A DNA stretch of 64,000 nt. Source: an uncultured Eubacteriales bacterium. GTDB lineage: Bacteria; Bacillota; Clostridia; Oscillospirales; CAG-272. Of this stretch, positions 26,744 through 34,517 are shown piece after piece (position 1 is the first letter of the stretch; the number at the start of each line of letters is the position of its first letter). Under the pieces are notes generated by a model, which was not told the DNA's origin, searched no databases, and saw only the letters and a program-made list of their open reading frames with translations. A program made the position numbers and the translations under genes. The stretch is from assembly GCA_958414825.1 (NCBI GenBank), contig CATYXQ010000005.1:8033-72032 (forward strand). Direction: 5' to 3'.

Positions 26744-26769
26744 AAAAAGGCGCCAATCGGCGCCTTTTT
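26744..26769. terminator. Bidirectional terminator between mntP and the TPM gene
   Basis: AAAAAGGCGCC (26744-26754) pairs with GGCGCCTTTTT (26759-26769) around a four-base loop. T runs exist on both strands, serving the two convergent units. Confidence 0.85.
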
Positions 26770-26783
26770 ATATATATCCTGCG

Positions 26784-27668
26784 CTAAAATGACCGTCCGC
26801 CCGCGTGACCTCCGCCGCCGGAACGCCCTCCTCCGGAATGTCCTCCGCCAAAACCGCCTCCCCTATGCGATGTGCTGTTGGTATTATTTTGAATCACAGC
26901 TACGGTGACGGTTTTATTGACAAACCGATCATCCTGCTGAGTAAGATCAAGCGCGGTATACTTTTCAAGCGGATACACGGCGCCATGCTGCTTGGTTTTA
27001 TAACGACTATATACGCAGATAACCGAAATCACGGAAACGACAAACCCGATAAAGACAGACATCGGCAGCGCGTCGAGCAGACGACGGCCAACGCTTGGTT
27101 CAGCCTCATAATCAATACGGCTATAGTCGCCGTAATCCGATTCCTCCATATAATTGCCATCCGTATAGTCGGTATAACCATACTCACCGTATCCGTCGCT
27201 GCCAGGGACAAACGGATCGGCATTGGAAAAATACTCAGCAGAAAGCGAACCGAACACTTGCGCCGCCTTTGCATATTCACCGTCTGCCATATAAACCAGA
27301 ACCGTGTCTAAAATATCATCACTTTCACGGTCAGAAAGCTGAAAAGCCGCTTCGCCCTCATCTCGATTATACTGATACAGGTTGAACTCACGCGCCTGCA
27401 TATCAATATCGAGCAAAATCATATCTGCCGCGTCTTTTGCGTAATCGGGCAAAGCCGACAGCATGTTTTCCGACCCATACTGTGTCACAACTACGCATAA
27501 AAGCCCGTTTTCCCGCAAAATCGCGTCAAAATCCGTTTCAAGCGTCTCCCGCTCTATATCGGTCAGCAGCTGCGCGCCGTCATATACAAACGTATATTCG
27601 GAGGCCAAAGCGCCGAATGTCAGCACGGCACAAAAAAGCAGCAAAGCTATAAACCTGAACTTTTTCAA
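26784..27668 (-). CDS. TPM domain membrane protein, YdjH-like
   Basis: 294 residues. A signal peptide (ALLLFCAVLTFGALA) leads into an extracytoplasmic TPM domain (YTFVYDGAQLLTDIERETLE, with LLCVVVTQYG), then a Tyr/Asp-rich linker, one membrane segment (SVFIGFVVSVISVICVYS near residues 205-222) and a basic cytoplasmic part ending in a low-complexity Gly/Ser/His tail (GGGHSGGGRSGGGGHAGG). The architecture matches B. subtilis YdjH and other TPM membrane proteins linked to envelope stress. It overlaps the zinc-ribbon gene upstream by four bases (ATGA), so the three genes 29998-26784 form one operon. Confidence 0.82.
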   Translation of the reverse strand: MKKFRFIALLLFCAVLTFGALASEYTFVYDGAQLLTDIERETLETDFDAILRENGLLCVVVTQYGSENMLSALPDYAKDAADMILLDIDMQAREFNLYQYNRDEGEAAFQLSDRESDDILDTVLVYMADGEYAKAAQVFGSLSAEYFSNADPFVPGSDGYGEYGYTDYTDGNYMEESDYGDYSRIDYEAEPSVGRRLLDALPMSVFIGFVVSVISVICVYSRYKTKQHGAVYPLEKYTALDLTQQDDRFVNKTVTVAVIQNNTNSTSHRGGGFGGGHSGGGRSGGGGHAGGRSF

Positions 27669-28723
27669 AGCAGAAGCCCTCCAATCAGTGTGCAGAGCAC
27701 GCTCACTCCGACAAGCAGCGAACCGAACAAGGCAAGCAGCTTGCCGCCGCTGACCGGAAGCTCACCGTAAATTTTTCCGGTATGGCCGTTCATCGCATAC
27801 GTATACGTTTTTCCGCTTTTCTGATAGGTAAGAATCCAGAGCGGCATCAGGGCATAATCCCAGATATATTTTTCAAGGCGCGCATTACAGTTTACGCCGG
27901 TCACCGTTGTATACCCGGACATCGTACCAGACAACAACGTCGTTGAATATCGGTTAATTCGCCCGCGCACCTCGTTTTCCACACGGTCACGTTCTATATT
28001 GCGTTTTTTAGCCAAAAAGCCGGACAAATAGGTCATGGTAAACTCTTTAAGCGCTTCCGGCGGGAAGGGCAAAATCCCCTCAAGCATTTTTTTATCGTCT
28101 CCGCTGTACGCACTGGTCGCAATATCCTCAAAATGAATGCCTCCGCGGCGAAACAAGCGATAATGCGAGGTCTCGGTATACAGTTTATTTCCGGCTTTCC
28201 AGGTCCGAACCCGTGTCGCGTTTGCAGAAGCGCTCGCGGTCACGTCGGCGTCAGTCAGCCAAAACGGAAAATACACGCCCCGAATCTGCTCGGCATGTGC
28301 CTCAGAGAAAAAATCACGCGGAACAAACCATTTTCTGCGGGCAAAAGCAAGAAACCGCGATTTTGCCTCTTCTTGGTCATAGGCAAACGGTATAATTTTA
28401 TGCGGACGAAGCTGACCGGTCAGTCGCCCGGAACAAACCACAGGATTATGACAATAGTAACAAATATCAGCCGCCGTATTTTCATCTGCAAAAACCTCTG
28501 CGCCGCAATTTGAGCAGGTATAGGAAAGAAGGCCGTCACAGTACGCCTGATTTTCCGCCTCATCGCTCCGGCTTTCCTCAGCCGGTGCGCCGCCGTCCGT
28601 CCGATTGCGAATTTCTTCCTCTGTAAACTCGGACAGACAATATTCGCACTTAAAGCGCTGGCTGGCCGAATCAAATGCAATGCCCGCCCCGCACGAGGGG
28701 CATTTATACGTCACAACCGACAT
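27665..28723 (-). CDS. Zinc-ribbon membrane protein, YdjG-like
   Basis: 352 residues with two N-terminal zinc ribbons: YKCPSCGAGIAFD...FKCEYCLSEF and YTCSNCGAEVFAD...ICYYCHNPVV. A central domain with RKWFVPRDFF and YFPFWLTDADVTA is typical of proteins annotated as TFIIB-type zinc ribbon or PriA-like, in the same family as B. subtilis YdjG. One or two hydrophobic segments lie at the very C-terminus (LLALFGSLLVGVSVLCTLIGG). The start is four bases after the SPFH gene stop, with GAGGAGTGACC as ribosome binding site. Probable scaffold partner of the SPFH and TPM proteins. Confidence 0.75.
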   Translation of the reverse strand: MSVVTYKCPSCGAGIAFDSASQRFKCEYCLSEFTEEEIRNRTDGGAPAEESRSDEAENQAYCDGLLSYTCSNCGAEVFADENTAADICYYCHNPVVCSGRLTGQLRPHKIIPFAYDQEEAKSRFLAFARRKWFVPRDFFSEAHAEQIRGVYFPFWLTDADVTASASANATRVRTWKAGNKLYTETSHYRLFRRGGIHFEDIATSAYSGDDKKMLEGILPFPPEALKEFTMTYLSGFLAKKRNIERDRVENEVRGRINRYSTTLLSGTMSGYTTVTGVNCNARLEKYIWDYALMPLWILTYQKSGKTYTYAMNGHTGKIYGELPVSGGKLLALFGSLLVGVSVLCTLIGGLLL

Positions 28724-28726
28724 CGG

Positions 28727-29998
28727 TCACTCCTCTTTTTTTCTGCCGCAGTTGGAACAAAACTTTCCATCATTCTCCGCGCCGCATGCACATATCCATT
28801 TCATGGGCTTCTTTGCGCCGCATTGCGTGCAGAAATTTCCCCGATTTTCTGTACCGCATGTACATGTCCATACCGTCTGAACAGGTTTTTTGGCGCCGCA
28901 TTGCGGACAGAAATTTGCCTGATTTTCCGCGCCGCACACACATTTCCATGTACCCGTCTGCGGCGCATTCGTTTTGGCAGACGCCGCTTCTCTTACCTGT
29001 TCTTTCATCTGCTCACGGTTGGTTTCGGTCGCAGCGCCCATAAAATTGCCCGCTGCACCCATTCCCATGCCCATCCCCATAAAGGCCTGCGCACTGCCGC
29101 CTTCATTGCTGCCGGCCGCTTCAAAACCGCGCGCAATCGAGCCCTGCACATACCCTTCACGCACAGAAGCATCTGAAAGCATTGCGCCCTTGTTGCGCAT
29201 CTCAATGAGTTGTTTCGATTCGTCATCATAGGAAATGCTGGCAACACCGACCGCCGCAACTTCAAATCCGCGGGTATTCTTCCACTCCTCATCCAGTTCA
29301 TCGGCCATGTATTTGGAGAGTTCAACCGATTTTGAGGCCACGTGAGAAATCCGCACGCCGTCCACTGACATTTTGTTGATAGCCGCCGAAAACGCGCTTA
29401 AAAATTCGGACAGGTACTGCTCATTGATGTCGTTAATATCCACATGATCGCTGTTTTTCGGAATGGCTTCCTTATAAAACAAAATCGGATTGGTAACTTT
29501 TACAGAATAGGTTCCGTGCGCGCGCAAAAACAATTCGGAATTGTAAAAGCTGTCAAAATAATTGACTGCCGCGCGTGTACCGAACTTGATCCCCTTTATT
29601 TCCTGGAGGTTGACAAAATACGCTTTCTGCGTATATGAGGGCGTACCTCCAAATTTAAAGCGCTGCCATACATCTTTCAGCGCATCCCCGAACTGACCGT
29701 TAAAGAGCGAGGGCGCCCCTTTGTTATCAACCTTATAATATCCCTCCTCAGCCGTATAGTCTACGATCTTTCCGCCGTCTACCAGCATCATAAACTGATT
29801 GGGATAAACATGAATGACAGATCCGTCGCTGATGACATCCTCCGTACCTTTCTTGTTGGAAGAACGCGCGCCGTTATGTACCAGAACGCCTTTGGTAAAT
29901 ACCGTTGTATCGCTCATTTCATAAGGTTCGATTGCGTCTAACCACTGATCGCCGAGCGCACCGCCCAGCGCGCCGACCGCCGCTTTGATAATACCCAT
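28727..29998 (-). CDS. SPFH domain protein with three C-terminal zinc ribbons, YdjI-like
   Basis: 423 residues. The first ~300 form the SPFH-like (virion core/YdjI) domain: MGIIKAAVGALGGALGDQWL, SVIHVYPNQFMMLVDGG, AYFVNLQEIKGIKFGT and ISHVASKSVELSKYMADEL. A Met/Gly low-complexity stretch (MGMGMGMG) follows, then three tandem zinc ribbons of pattern CxCGxENxxxFCxxCGxKKP. B. subtilis YdjI interacts with YdjG/YdjH and PspA in membrane-stress response. Here pspA is not adjacent. First gene of the three-gene operon, with a promoter at 30042-30070. Confidence 0.82.
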   Translation of the reverse strand: MGIIKAAVGALGGALGDQWLDAIEPYEMSDTTVFTKGVLVHNGARSSNKKGTEDVISDGSVIHVYPNQFMMLVDGGKIVDYTAEEGYYKVDNKGAPSLFNGQFGDALKDVWQRFKFGGTPSYTQKAYFVNLQEIKGIKFGTRAAVNYFDSFYNSELFLRAHGTYSVKVTNPILFYKEAIPKNSDHVDINDINEQYLSEFLSAFSAAINKMSVDGVRISHVASKSVELSKYMADELDEEWKNTRGFEVAAVGVASISYDDESKQLIEMRNKGAMLSDASVREGYVQGSIARGFEAAGSNEGGSAQAFMGMGMGMGAAGNFMGAATETNREQMKEQVREAASAKTNAPQTGTWKCVCGAENQANFCPQCGAKKPVQTVWTCTCGTENRGNFCTQCGAKKPMKWICACGAENDGKFCSNCGRKKEE

Positions 29999-30041
29999 TG
30001 ATTTGCCCTCATTTCCTAAAAATCAGAATACCGTTAGTTTT

Positions 30042-30070
30042 ATTCTATCGTATTAACGCTGTTTTGTCAA
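30042..30070 (-). promoter_or_regulatory. Promoter of the SPFH/zinc-ribbon/TPM operon
   Basis: Minus strand TTGACA (30070-30065), 17 bases, TAGAAT (30047-30042). The leader is about 40 bases and no operator was recognised. Confidence 0.78.
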
Positions 30071-30160
30071 TCTTTTCGCAGTACGTGACCATAAAATCTG
30101 CGGCCTATACGTTCAACTGCACCGCCGACTTAAAAATTTTTATACATCTTGGTCTCGGAC

Positions 30161-30189
30161 TTGACATAAAGGAATTTTTATGCTAATAT
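30161..30189 (+). promoter_or_regulatory. Promoter of tRNA-Ser(UGA)
   Basis: TTGACA (30161-30166), 17 bases, TAATAT (30184-30189) with a TGC extension, 25 bases before the tRNA 5' end. Confidence 0.8.
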
Positions 30190-30213
30190 AAAATTTACAG
30201 TTTATCCTCATAC

Positions 30214-30302
30214 GGAGGGATATCGAAGCGGTCATAACGAGGCGGTCTTGAAAACCGTTTGGGCGCAAGCCCACAAGGGTTCGAATCCCTTTCCCTCCGC
30301 CA
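30214..30302 (+). tRNA. tRNA-Ser (anticodon UGA)
   Basis: Acceptor GGAGGGA (30214-30220) pairs with TCCCTCC (30292-30298); discriminator G, and CCA is encoded (30300-30302). Anticodon stem GCGGT/ACCGT holds the loop CTTGAAA, giving anticodon UGA. The long variable arm typical of tRNA-Ser is present, then the TTCGAAT T-loop. Confidence 0.96.
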
Positions 30303-30307
30303 TTTTT

Positions 30308-30360
30308 AACAGGAAACGGCTCTTAAAACCAATGGTTTTAAGAGCCGTTTCCTGTTTTTT
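30308..30360 (+). terminator. Terminator of tRNA-Ser(UGA)
   Basis: Perfect 23-bp stem (30308-30330 with 30334-30356) and a three-base loop, then TTTT. It is unusually long for a bacterial terminator. Confidence 0.92.
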
Positions 30361-30488
30361 GACAATTCATCCGTTGCACGATATTTTCTTGCGTTTCACA
30401 TTCCGCGTTCGAAAAGATTTTTCAAACATCCTTCAAGACGCGAGCGCCGCTCTATGAAATTACGGCGTAGATATGCTCTCTTTTTAAC

Positions 30489-31025
30489 TTAATAATTCTC
30501 CGCGTTGATTTCAAAATAAGCCTGCGGATGCGCGCATACAGGACACACTTCCGGTGCATTCGTACCAACTACAATATGACCGCAGTTGCGACATTCCCAA
30601 ACTTTCACCTCGCTCTTGGCGAAAACCTCCGCCATCTCAATATTCTTAAGAAGCGCACGGTAACGCTCCTCATGGTGTTTTTCAATAGCGGCAACCATGC
30701 GGAATTTTGCAGCAAGTTCCGGAAAACCTTCTTTCTCGGCAGTCCTGGCAAAGCCGTCATACATATCGGTCCACTCGTAGTTCTCACCCTCAGCCGCCGC
30801 TTTCAGGTTCTCAGAGGTATCGCCTAAACCCTCAAGCTCTTTAAACCACATTTTGGCATGTTCCTTTTCATTATCAGCCGTTTTAAGGAAAAGCGACGCA
30901 ATCTGCTCAAAACCTTCCTTTTTTGCCTTAGAAGCAAAGTATGTATACTTGTTTCTTGCCTGGGACTCACCTGCGAAAGCCTCTTTCAAATTCTTTTCGG
31001 TTTGTGTACCTGCGTACTTGTTCAT
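30489..31025 (-). CDS. Rubrerythrin
   Basis: 178-residue two-domain peroxide-scavenging protein. The N-terminal ferritin-like diiron domain has the Glu/His ligand pattern in AFAGESQARNKYTYFA, NEKEHAKMWF and AAIEKHHEERY. The C-terminal rubredoxin-like domain has two CxxC pairs, ECRNCGHIVVG and VCPVCAHPQAYF, binding one iron. It reduces hydrogen peroxide with electrons from NADH through rubredoxin. Start chosen at 31025, where AAGGAGGAAAACAAA precedes the ATG, rather than 18 bases upstream. The promoter carries a 13-bp palindrome over the start point, which suggests repression by a peroxide or metal sensor. Cytosolic; expected in an anaerobe. Confidence 0.96.
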   Translation of the reverse strand: MNKYAGTQTEKNLKEAFAGESQARNKYTYFASKAKKEGFEQIASLFLKTADNEKEHAKMWFKELEGLGDTSENLKAAAEGENYEWTDMYDGFARTAEKEGFPELAAKFRMVAAIEKHHEERYRALLKNIEMAEVFAKSEVKVWECRNCGHIVVGTNAPEVCPVCAHPQAYFEINAENY

Positions 31026-31068
31026 TTTGTTTTCCTCCTTCATTTCTTCAGGGTTTTCACCTTTAGTC

Positions 31069-31110
31069 TTACAAATTGTAAATTTTACATCTGAATTTTC
31101 TCATTTTCGA
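31069..31110 (-). promoter_or_regulatory. Rubrerythrin promoter with palindromic operator
   Basis: Minus strand TCGAAA (31110-31105), 17 bases, TAAAAT (31087-31082), immediately followed by the 13-base palindrome TTACAA-N-TTGTAA (31081-31069). An operator over the start point would give repression. The form is similar to Fur/PerR boxes but six rather than seven bases per half. Confidence 0.5.
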
Positions 31111-31161
31111 TTTTGACATCATCCGCACTTTAAAATTCAAAATCAGACTTATTTCATACTT

Positions 31162-32859
31162 TTATATCATTTTGTTCATACCGCAGGGATATGTGCTTTC
31201 CGATTGTTTTTTACTGCGGGTAATCAAATCATAAAAGCGGTATCCTCCGGAAAAATTATAACAGTCATAGCCGTTCTGCGAAAGTATACGACAGGAAATA
31301 TAACTGCGAAGTCCGCTTTGACACATTACATATACCGGTTTATCCTTAGGAATTTCAGAAAGTCTTTCGCGCAAATCATCGACGGGAATATTCATAAATC
31401 CCTTGACATTCCCCTTTGCGTATTCCATCGGTGTTCTTGTATCAAGAAGCGTTACGCTGCCGTCACGGGGAAGCGCGTCAACTGCATCGTAATGAAATTG
31501 TTTTACCTTTCCGGTAACGATATTTTCAATCATAAAACCGGCCATATTTACAGGATCTTTGGCCGAAGAATACGGCGGAGCATAGGCAAGGTCAAGTTCG
31601 GCGAGTTCTGTCGCTTTCATTCCCGCACGAATGGCTGTTGCAAGCACATCAATTCGTTTATCGACGCCCTCATATCCCACAATCTGCGCGCCGAGAATTT
31701 TAAGCGTTGATTTTTCATAAAGCACTTTCATTGTCATCACTTTGCCGCCGGGATAATAGCCCGCGTGAGAAGCGGGTGACAACACCACACGTTCATAATC
31801 AATGCCCGCATTCTTTGCCGCGCCTTCATTGATGCCGGTTGAAGCGGCCGTCATATCAAATAACCGAATAATCGATGACCCTTGAGCGCCCTTATACGTG
31901 CTGTTTTGGCCGCAAATGTTATCGGCCGCAATGCGCCCCTGTTTATTGGCGGGACCTGCAAGCGACATAAGCGTCCGGTTTCCGGTCACAAAATGCTTGA
32001 CCTCCACAGCATCGCCCACAGCATAAATATCCGGCACAGAGGTTTCCATTTTGTCGTTTACGAGAATACTGCCCCTGAATCCAAGCTCTAACCCCGCGCT
32101 TTCGGCAAGAGCGGTGTCGGGCGTCACTCCGACGCTGAGCAATACCATATCGGCAGAAATATCGCCGTTATTTGCGGTTTTGGTCAGAATCTGATCGCCG
32201 TCTTCTTCAAAAGCAGCAACCGCTGTGTTCAGCATCAAATGAACGCCTTTGTTTTCCATCTGTGCATGGATCGCACAAGCCATATCAAAATCGAAAGGAG
32301 CCAAGACATGATCGGCATATTCTAAAAGCGTTACCTTTAATCCCCGAGCGGCAAGATTTTCCGCCATTTCGACGCCGATAAATCCGCCGCCGATGATAAC
32401 AGCGCTCTGCGGCTTTTTGTTCTCAATAAATCTATGAATTGCCAAAGTATCTTCAATTGTACGCAGCGTAAAAATATTTTTGCTGTCTGCGCCCGGCATA
32501 TTCGGCTGTGTGGGCTTTGCACCGGGAGAAAGAATCAGCTTATCATAATGCTCCTCATAGGTTTTACCGGTATCAAATCCGCGGACAGTAACCGTTTTTT
32601 TGCCCGTATGGATCGCTGTGACCTCATGACGAACGCGTACATCGACTCTGAATCGATCCCAAAAGCTTTCGGGTGTCTGCAACGTCAGTTCTTCCTCATC
32701 GGTAATAACACCGCCGATAAAATACGGCAAACCGCAGTTGGCGTATGAGATAAAACCCGTGCGCTCAAAAACAACAATCTCCGCATTTTCATCAAGCCGC
32801 CTTAACCGTGCGGCAGCCGATGCGCCGCCTGCAACACCGCCCACAATGACTACTTTCAT
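31162..32859 (-). CDS. CoA-disulfide reductase-rhodanese fusion (CoADR-RHD)
   Basis: 565-residue FAD- and NAD(P)H-dependent disulfide reductase fused to a C-terminal rhodanese domain. FAD site VVIVGGVAGGASAAAR at the N-terminus; single active Cys42 in GFISYANCGLPYF, the CoADR signature; NAD(P)H site VIIGGGFIGVEMAENLA near 155; second FAD motif VPDIYAVGDAVEV. The rhodanese domain (about 460-545) has VTLLDTRTPMEYAKG and catalytic Cys in YVMCQSGLRSY. Such fusions reduce CoA persulfides or polysulfides and CoA disulfide. It is last in an operon trxA-rhodanese-CoADR, one base after the small rhodanese. Probably part of sulfur-stress detoxification. Confidence 0.92.
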   Translation of the reverse strand: MKVVIVGGVAGGASAAARLRRLDENAEIVVFERTGFISYANCGLPYFIGGVITDEEELTLQTPESFWDRFRVDVRVRHEVTAIHTGKKTVTVRGFDTGKTYEEHYDKLILSPGAKPTQPNMPGADSKNIFTLRTIEDTLAIHRFIENKKPQSAVIIGGGFIGVEMAENLAARGLKVTLLEYADHVLAPFDFDMACAIHAQMENKGVHLMLNTAVAAFEEDGDQILTKTANNGDISADMVLLSVGVTPDTALAESAGLELGFRGSILVNDKMETSVPDIYAVGDAVEVKHFVTGNRTLMSLAGPANKQGRIAADNICGQNSTYKGAQGSSIIRLFDMTAASTGINEGAAKNAGIDYERVVLSPASHAGYYPGGKVMTMKVLYEKSTLKILGAQIVGYEGVDKRIDVLATAIRAGMKATELAELDLAYAPPYSSAKDPVNMAGFMIENIVTGKVKQFHYDAVDALPRDGSVTLLDTRTPMEYAKGNVKGFMNIPVDDLRERLSEIPKDKPVYVMCQSGLRSYISCRILSQNGYDCYNFSGGYRFYDLITRSKKQSESTYPCGMNKMI

Positions 32860-32860
32860 C

Positions 32861-33187
32861 CTATGCTCCTTTCTCGATTTTCCCGCTATAGTGATGAATG
32901 CCGCCTATATCCGTCACATCCGTATACCCTAAACGCTTCAAAAAATGCGCAGCCTGACGACTTCTTCCGCCGCTTAGACAATGAACAAAAAGCGGTGTAT
33001 TTTTATCAGAAATTTTATTTTCGGCGCTTTGAAGTTCATTAAGCGGAATATTCAAGCTTCCCGGAATATGTGCGTCGGCATATTCCTCGCGAGTACGCAC
33101 ATCAATCAATACGGAACCGTCCGTATTTTGCATTTTTCTTAACCCCTCATTTATATCTGCGCTCCTAAAGAAGTTGAAAAAATACAT
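32861..33187 (-). CDS. Small rhodanese-like sulfurtransferase
   Basis: 108-residue single-domain rhodanese. The N-terminal half has LIDVRTREEYADAHIPGSLNI and the catalytic loop is FVHCLSGGRSRQ with the persulfide-carrying Cys. The protein starts with a hydrophobic MYFFNFF segment but has no membrane helix. It lies between trxA (13 bases) and CoADR (one base) and may transfer sulfane sulfur to or from the CoADR persulfide or the thioredoxin. Confidence 0.9.
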   Translation of the reverse strand: MYFFNFFRSADINEGLRKMQNTDGSVLIDVRTREEYADAHIPGSLNIPLNELQSAENKISDKNTPLFVHCLSGGRSRQAAHFLKRLGYTDVTDIGGIHHYSGKIEKGA

Positions 33188-33200
33188 ATTTGCTCCCCTC

Positions 33201-33512
33201 CTATTTCAGCATTTCCAAAAGCTCGGCTTTCGGACGGAAGCCTACAACCGTACTTACCGGCTTCCCTTCTTTAAATACCATCAGAGTTGGGATGCTCATA
33301 ATTTGGAAAAGCGCAGCAAGCTCCGGCTCTTCATCTACATTGACCTTGCCTACCTTAAATCTTTCGGCGGCCTCTTCTGCAATCTCAGAGACAACAGGCG
33401 CGATCATGCGGCAGGGACCGCACCAAGACGCCCAAAAGTCAACCAGCACAGGTTTGTCTGATTTTAAGACCTCATTCTCAAAATTTTGTTTTGTAAGTTT
33501 GATTTCAGCCAT
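33201..33512 (-). CDS. trxA: Thioredoxin
   Basis: 103-residue thioredoxin with the active-site WCGPC (residues 30-34), cis-Pro in IMSIPTLMVF and a complete fold. The start follows AAGGAGGAAACTGTA. No thioredoxin reductase gene is beside it, so a separate TrxB is presumed. First gene of the thiol operon and downstream of a promoter with a Crp/Fnr-like palindrome near -41. The Crp/Fnr regulator gene lies just upstream on the same strand. Confidence 0.96.
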   Translation of the reverse strand: MAEIKLTKQNFENEVLKSDKPVLVDFWASWCGPCRMIAPVVSEIAEEAAERFKVGKVNVDEEPELAALFQIMSIPTLMVFKEGKPVSTVVGFRPKAELLEMLK

Positions 33513-33575
33513 TACAGTTTCCTCCTTAAAGGTAATTTTTCATCTTCGGATCATCATTCCTATTTGATTGACCCT

Positions 33576-33617
33576 ATTTTACCATTTCATTTCAGAAAAA
33601 ACTGTGACCAAGTCGCA
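33576..33617 (-). promoter_or_regulatory. trxA operon promoter with class II Crp/Fnr-type site
   Basis: On the minus strand a -10 box TAAAAT lies at 33581-33576 with only a weak -35. The inverted repeat TGCGAC-TTG-GTCACA occupies 33617-33603 with A and T flanks matching further out. Its centre, 33610, falls about 41 bases before the predicted start (33569), exactly the class II activator position. A weak -35 box overlapped by such a site is the usual layout of an activator-dependent promoter. Confidence 0.6.
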
Positions 33618-33632
33618 TTTTAAAAAAAATTT

Positions 33633-34295
33633 TTATTTCATCATTTGAAGCGCGGGAATGTCTAACAGCGTAATTCGCCCTCTTTTAAATTCTACCAATT
33701 TTTCACCTGCAAAACGTTTAAGCATCCGGGCAACGACCTCGCGTGCAGAATTGGTGTACTGTGCAATTTGCTCATGTGTCATTTGTATGGTTTTAAGCCC
33801 TGTCCGCTCATATTCACCAATCAGAAAAGAAGCAAGCCGACGATCAAAACCTTTAAATAAAATCATCTGCATTGCCCACATAACAGAAGAAAAGCGTTCG
33901 CTTAATAATTCATACATAAAACACCGAACATGTATATTTTGCTTCATAAGTTTTTCAAATGCATATGCATTAATAACCAGTACCGAGCATTCTTCGGCAG
34001 CCGTTATATGCGTATCAAATGTAATCTGACTTAAAATGCACGAAGCCGAAAGCGCGCAAAGTTCATTTTCGTGCAAACGGTAAAGCGTGATTTCACGCCC
34101 CTCTTCAGATATAACGCTAATGCGGAGTTCGCCGCTCAGTACCGCTGTCATTCCGCTGCACTTTGAGCCGCCGTTATAGACGAACTGACCTTTTGTATAT
34201 TTTTGTATCGTGGAATTCGTCTGAATAAGCTCTTTTTCGCTGTCTGTAAGCTGTTTCCAGAACGGAAGTTTTATAAAATAATTTAAGTCTGTCAC
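33633..34295 (-). CDS. Crp/Fnr family transcriptional regulator
   Basis: 220 residues from a GTG start at 34295, preceded by GGAGG. It has an N-terminal cyclic-nucleotide-like sensory jelly roll (about 1-130; KYTKGQFVYNGGSKCSGM, REITLYRLHENELCALSAS), a dimerisation helix, and a C-terminal winged helix (about 150-220) with MTHEQIAQYTNSAREVVARML as recognition region. No N-terminal Cys cluster for an Fe-S centre is seen, so it is unlike a classical Fnr; the Cys residues at LCALSASCIL might respond to thiol state. It is immediately upstream of the trxA operon on the same strand and the trxA promoter carries a fitting site, so it is the likely activator. Confidence 0.86.
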   Translation of the reverse strand: MTDLNYFIKLPFWKQLTDSEKELIQTNSTIQKYTKGQFVYNGGSKCSGMTAVLSGELRISVISEEGREITLYRLHENELCALSASCILSQITFDTHITAAEECSVLVINAYAFEKLMKQNIHVRCFMYELLSERFSSVMWAMQMILFKGFDRRLASFLIGEYERTGLKTIQMTHEQIAQYTNSAREVVARMLKRFAGEKLVEFKRGRITLLDIPALQMMK

Positions 34296-34408
34296 TGTAA
34301 TTTGCCTCCGTTTTCAATTGAAGATAAAAAACCGCAAGCAGCATGGCACAAGAACCGGTACGCGGTCTTGACATGACGACGATCTCGATTCGTTTTCAAC
34401 ATATACCG

Positions 34409-34437
34409 ATTATAACACAAGCATTGGCTTATTTCAA
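34409..34437 (-). promoter_or_regulatory. Promoter of the Crp/Fnr regulator gene
   Basis: Minus strand TTGAAA (34437-34432), 17 bases, TATAAT (34414-34409). The leader to the GTG at 34295 is about 107 bases and includes a GC-rich stretch able to form hairpins, with TTTTTT near 34325. Confidence 0.8.
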
Positions 34438-34442
34438 GACAT

Positions 34443-34478
34443 AAAAAATGAGACGTCGTGCAAAGACGTCTCATTTTT
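34443..34478 (-). terminator. Terminator of the MATE gene
   Basis: ATGAGACGTC (34448-34457) pairs with GACGTCTCAT (34465-34474), with A runs on one side and T runs on the other, so it can terminate either strand. Its place after the MATE stop makes it that gene's terminator. Confidence 0.85.
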
Positions 34479-34517
34479 CATACATTCACGCTTCAAATCC
34501 CGATTCATTGCTTATGT

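Noticed and set aside
34296..34408. Possible attenuator in the Crp/Fnr gene leader
   Set aside because: ACCGC...GCGGT before TTTTTT can pair only at five bases around a long loop; too weak to claim.
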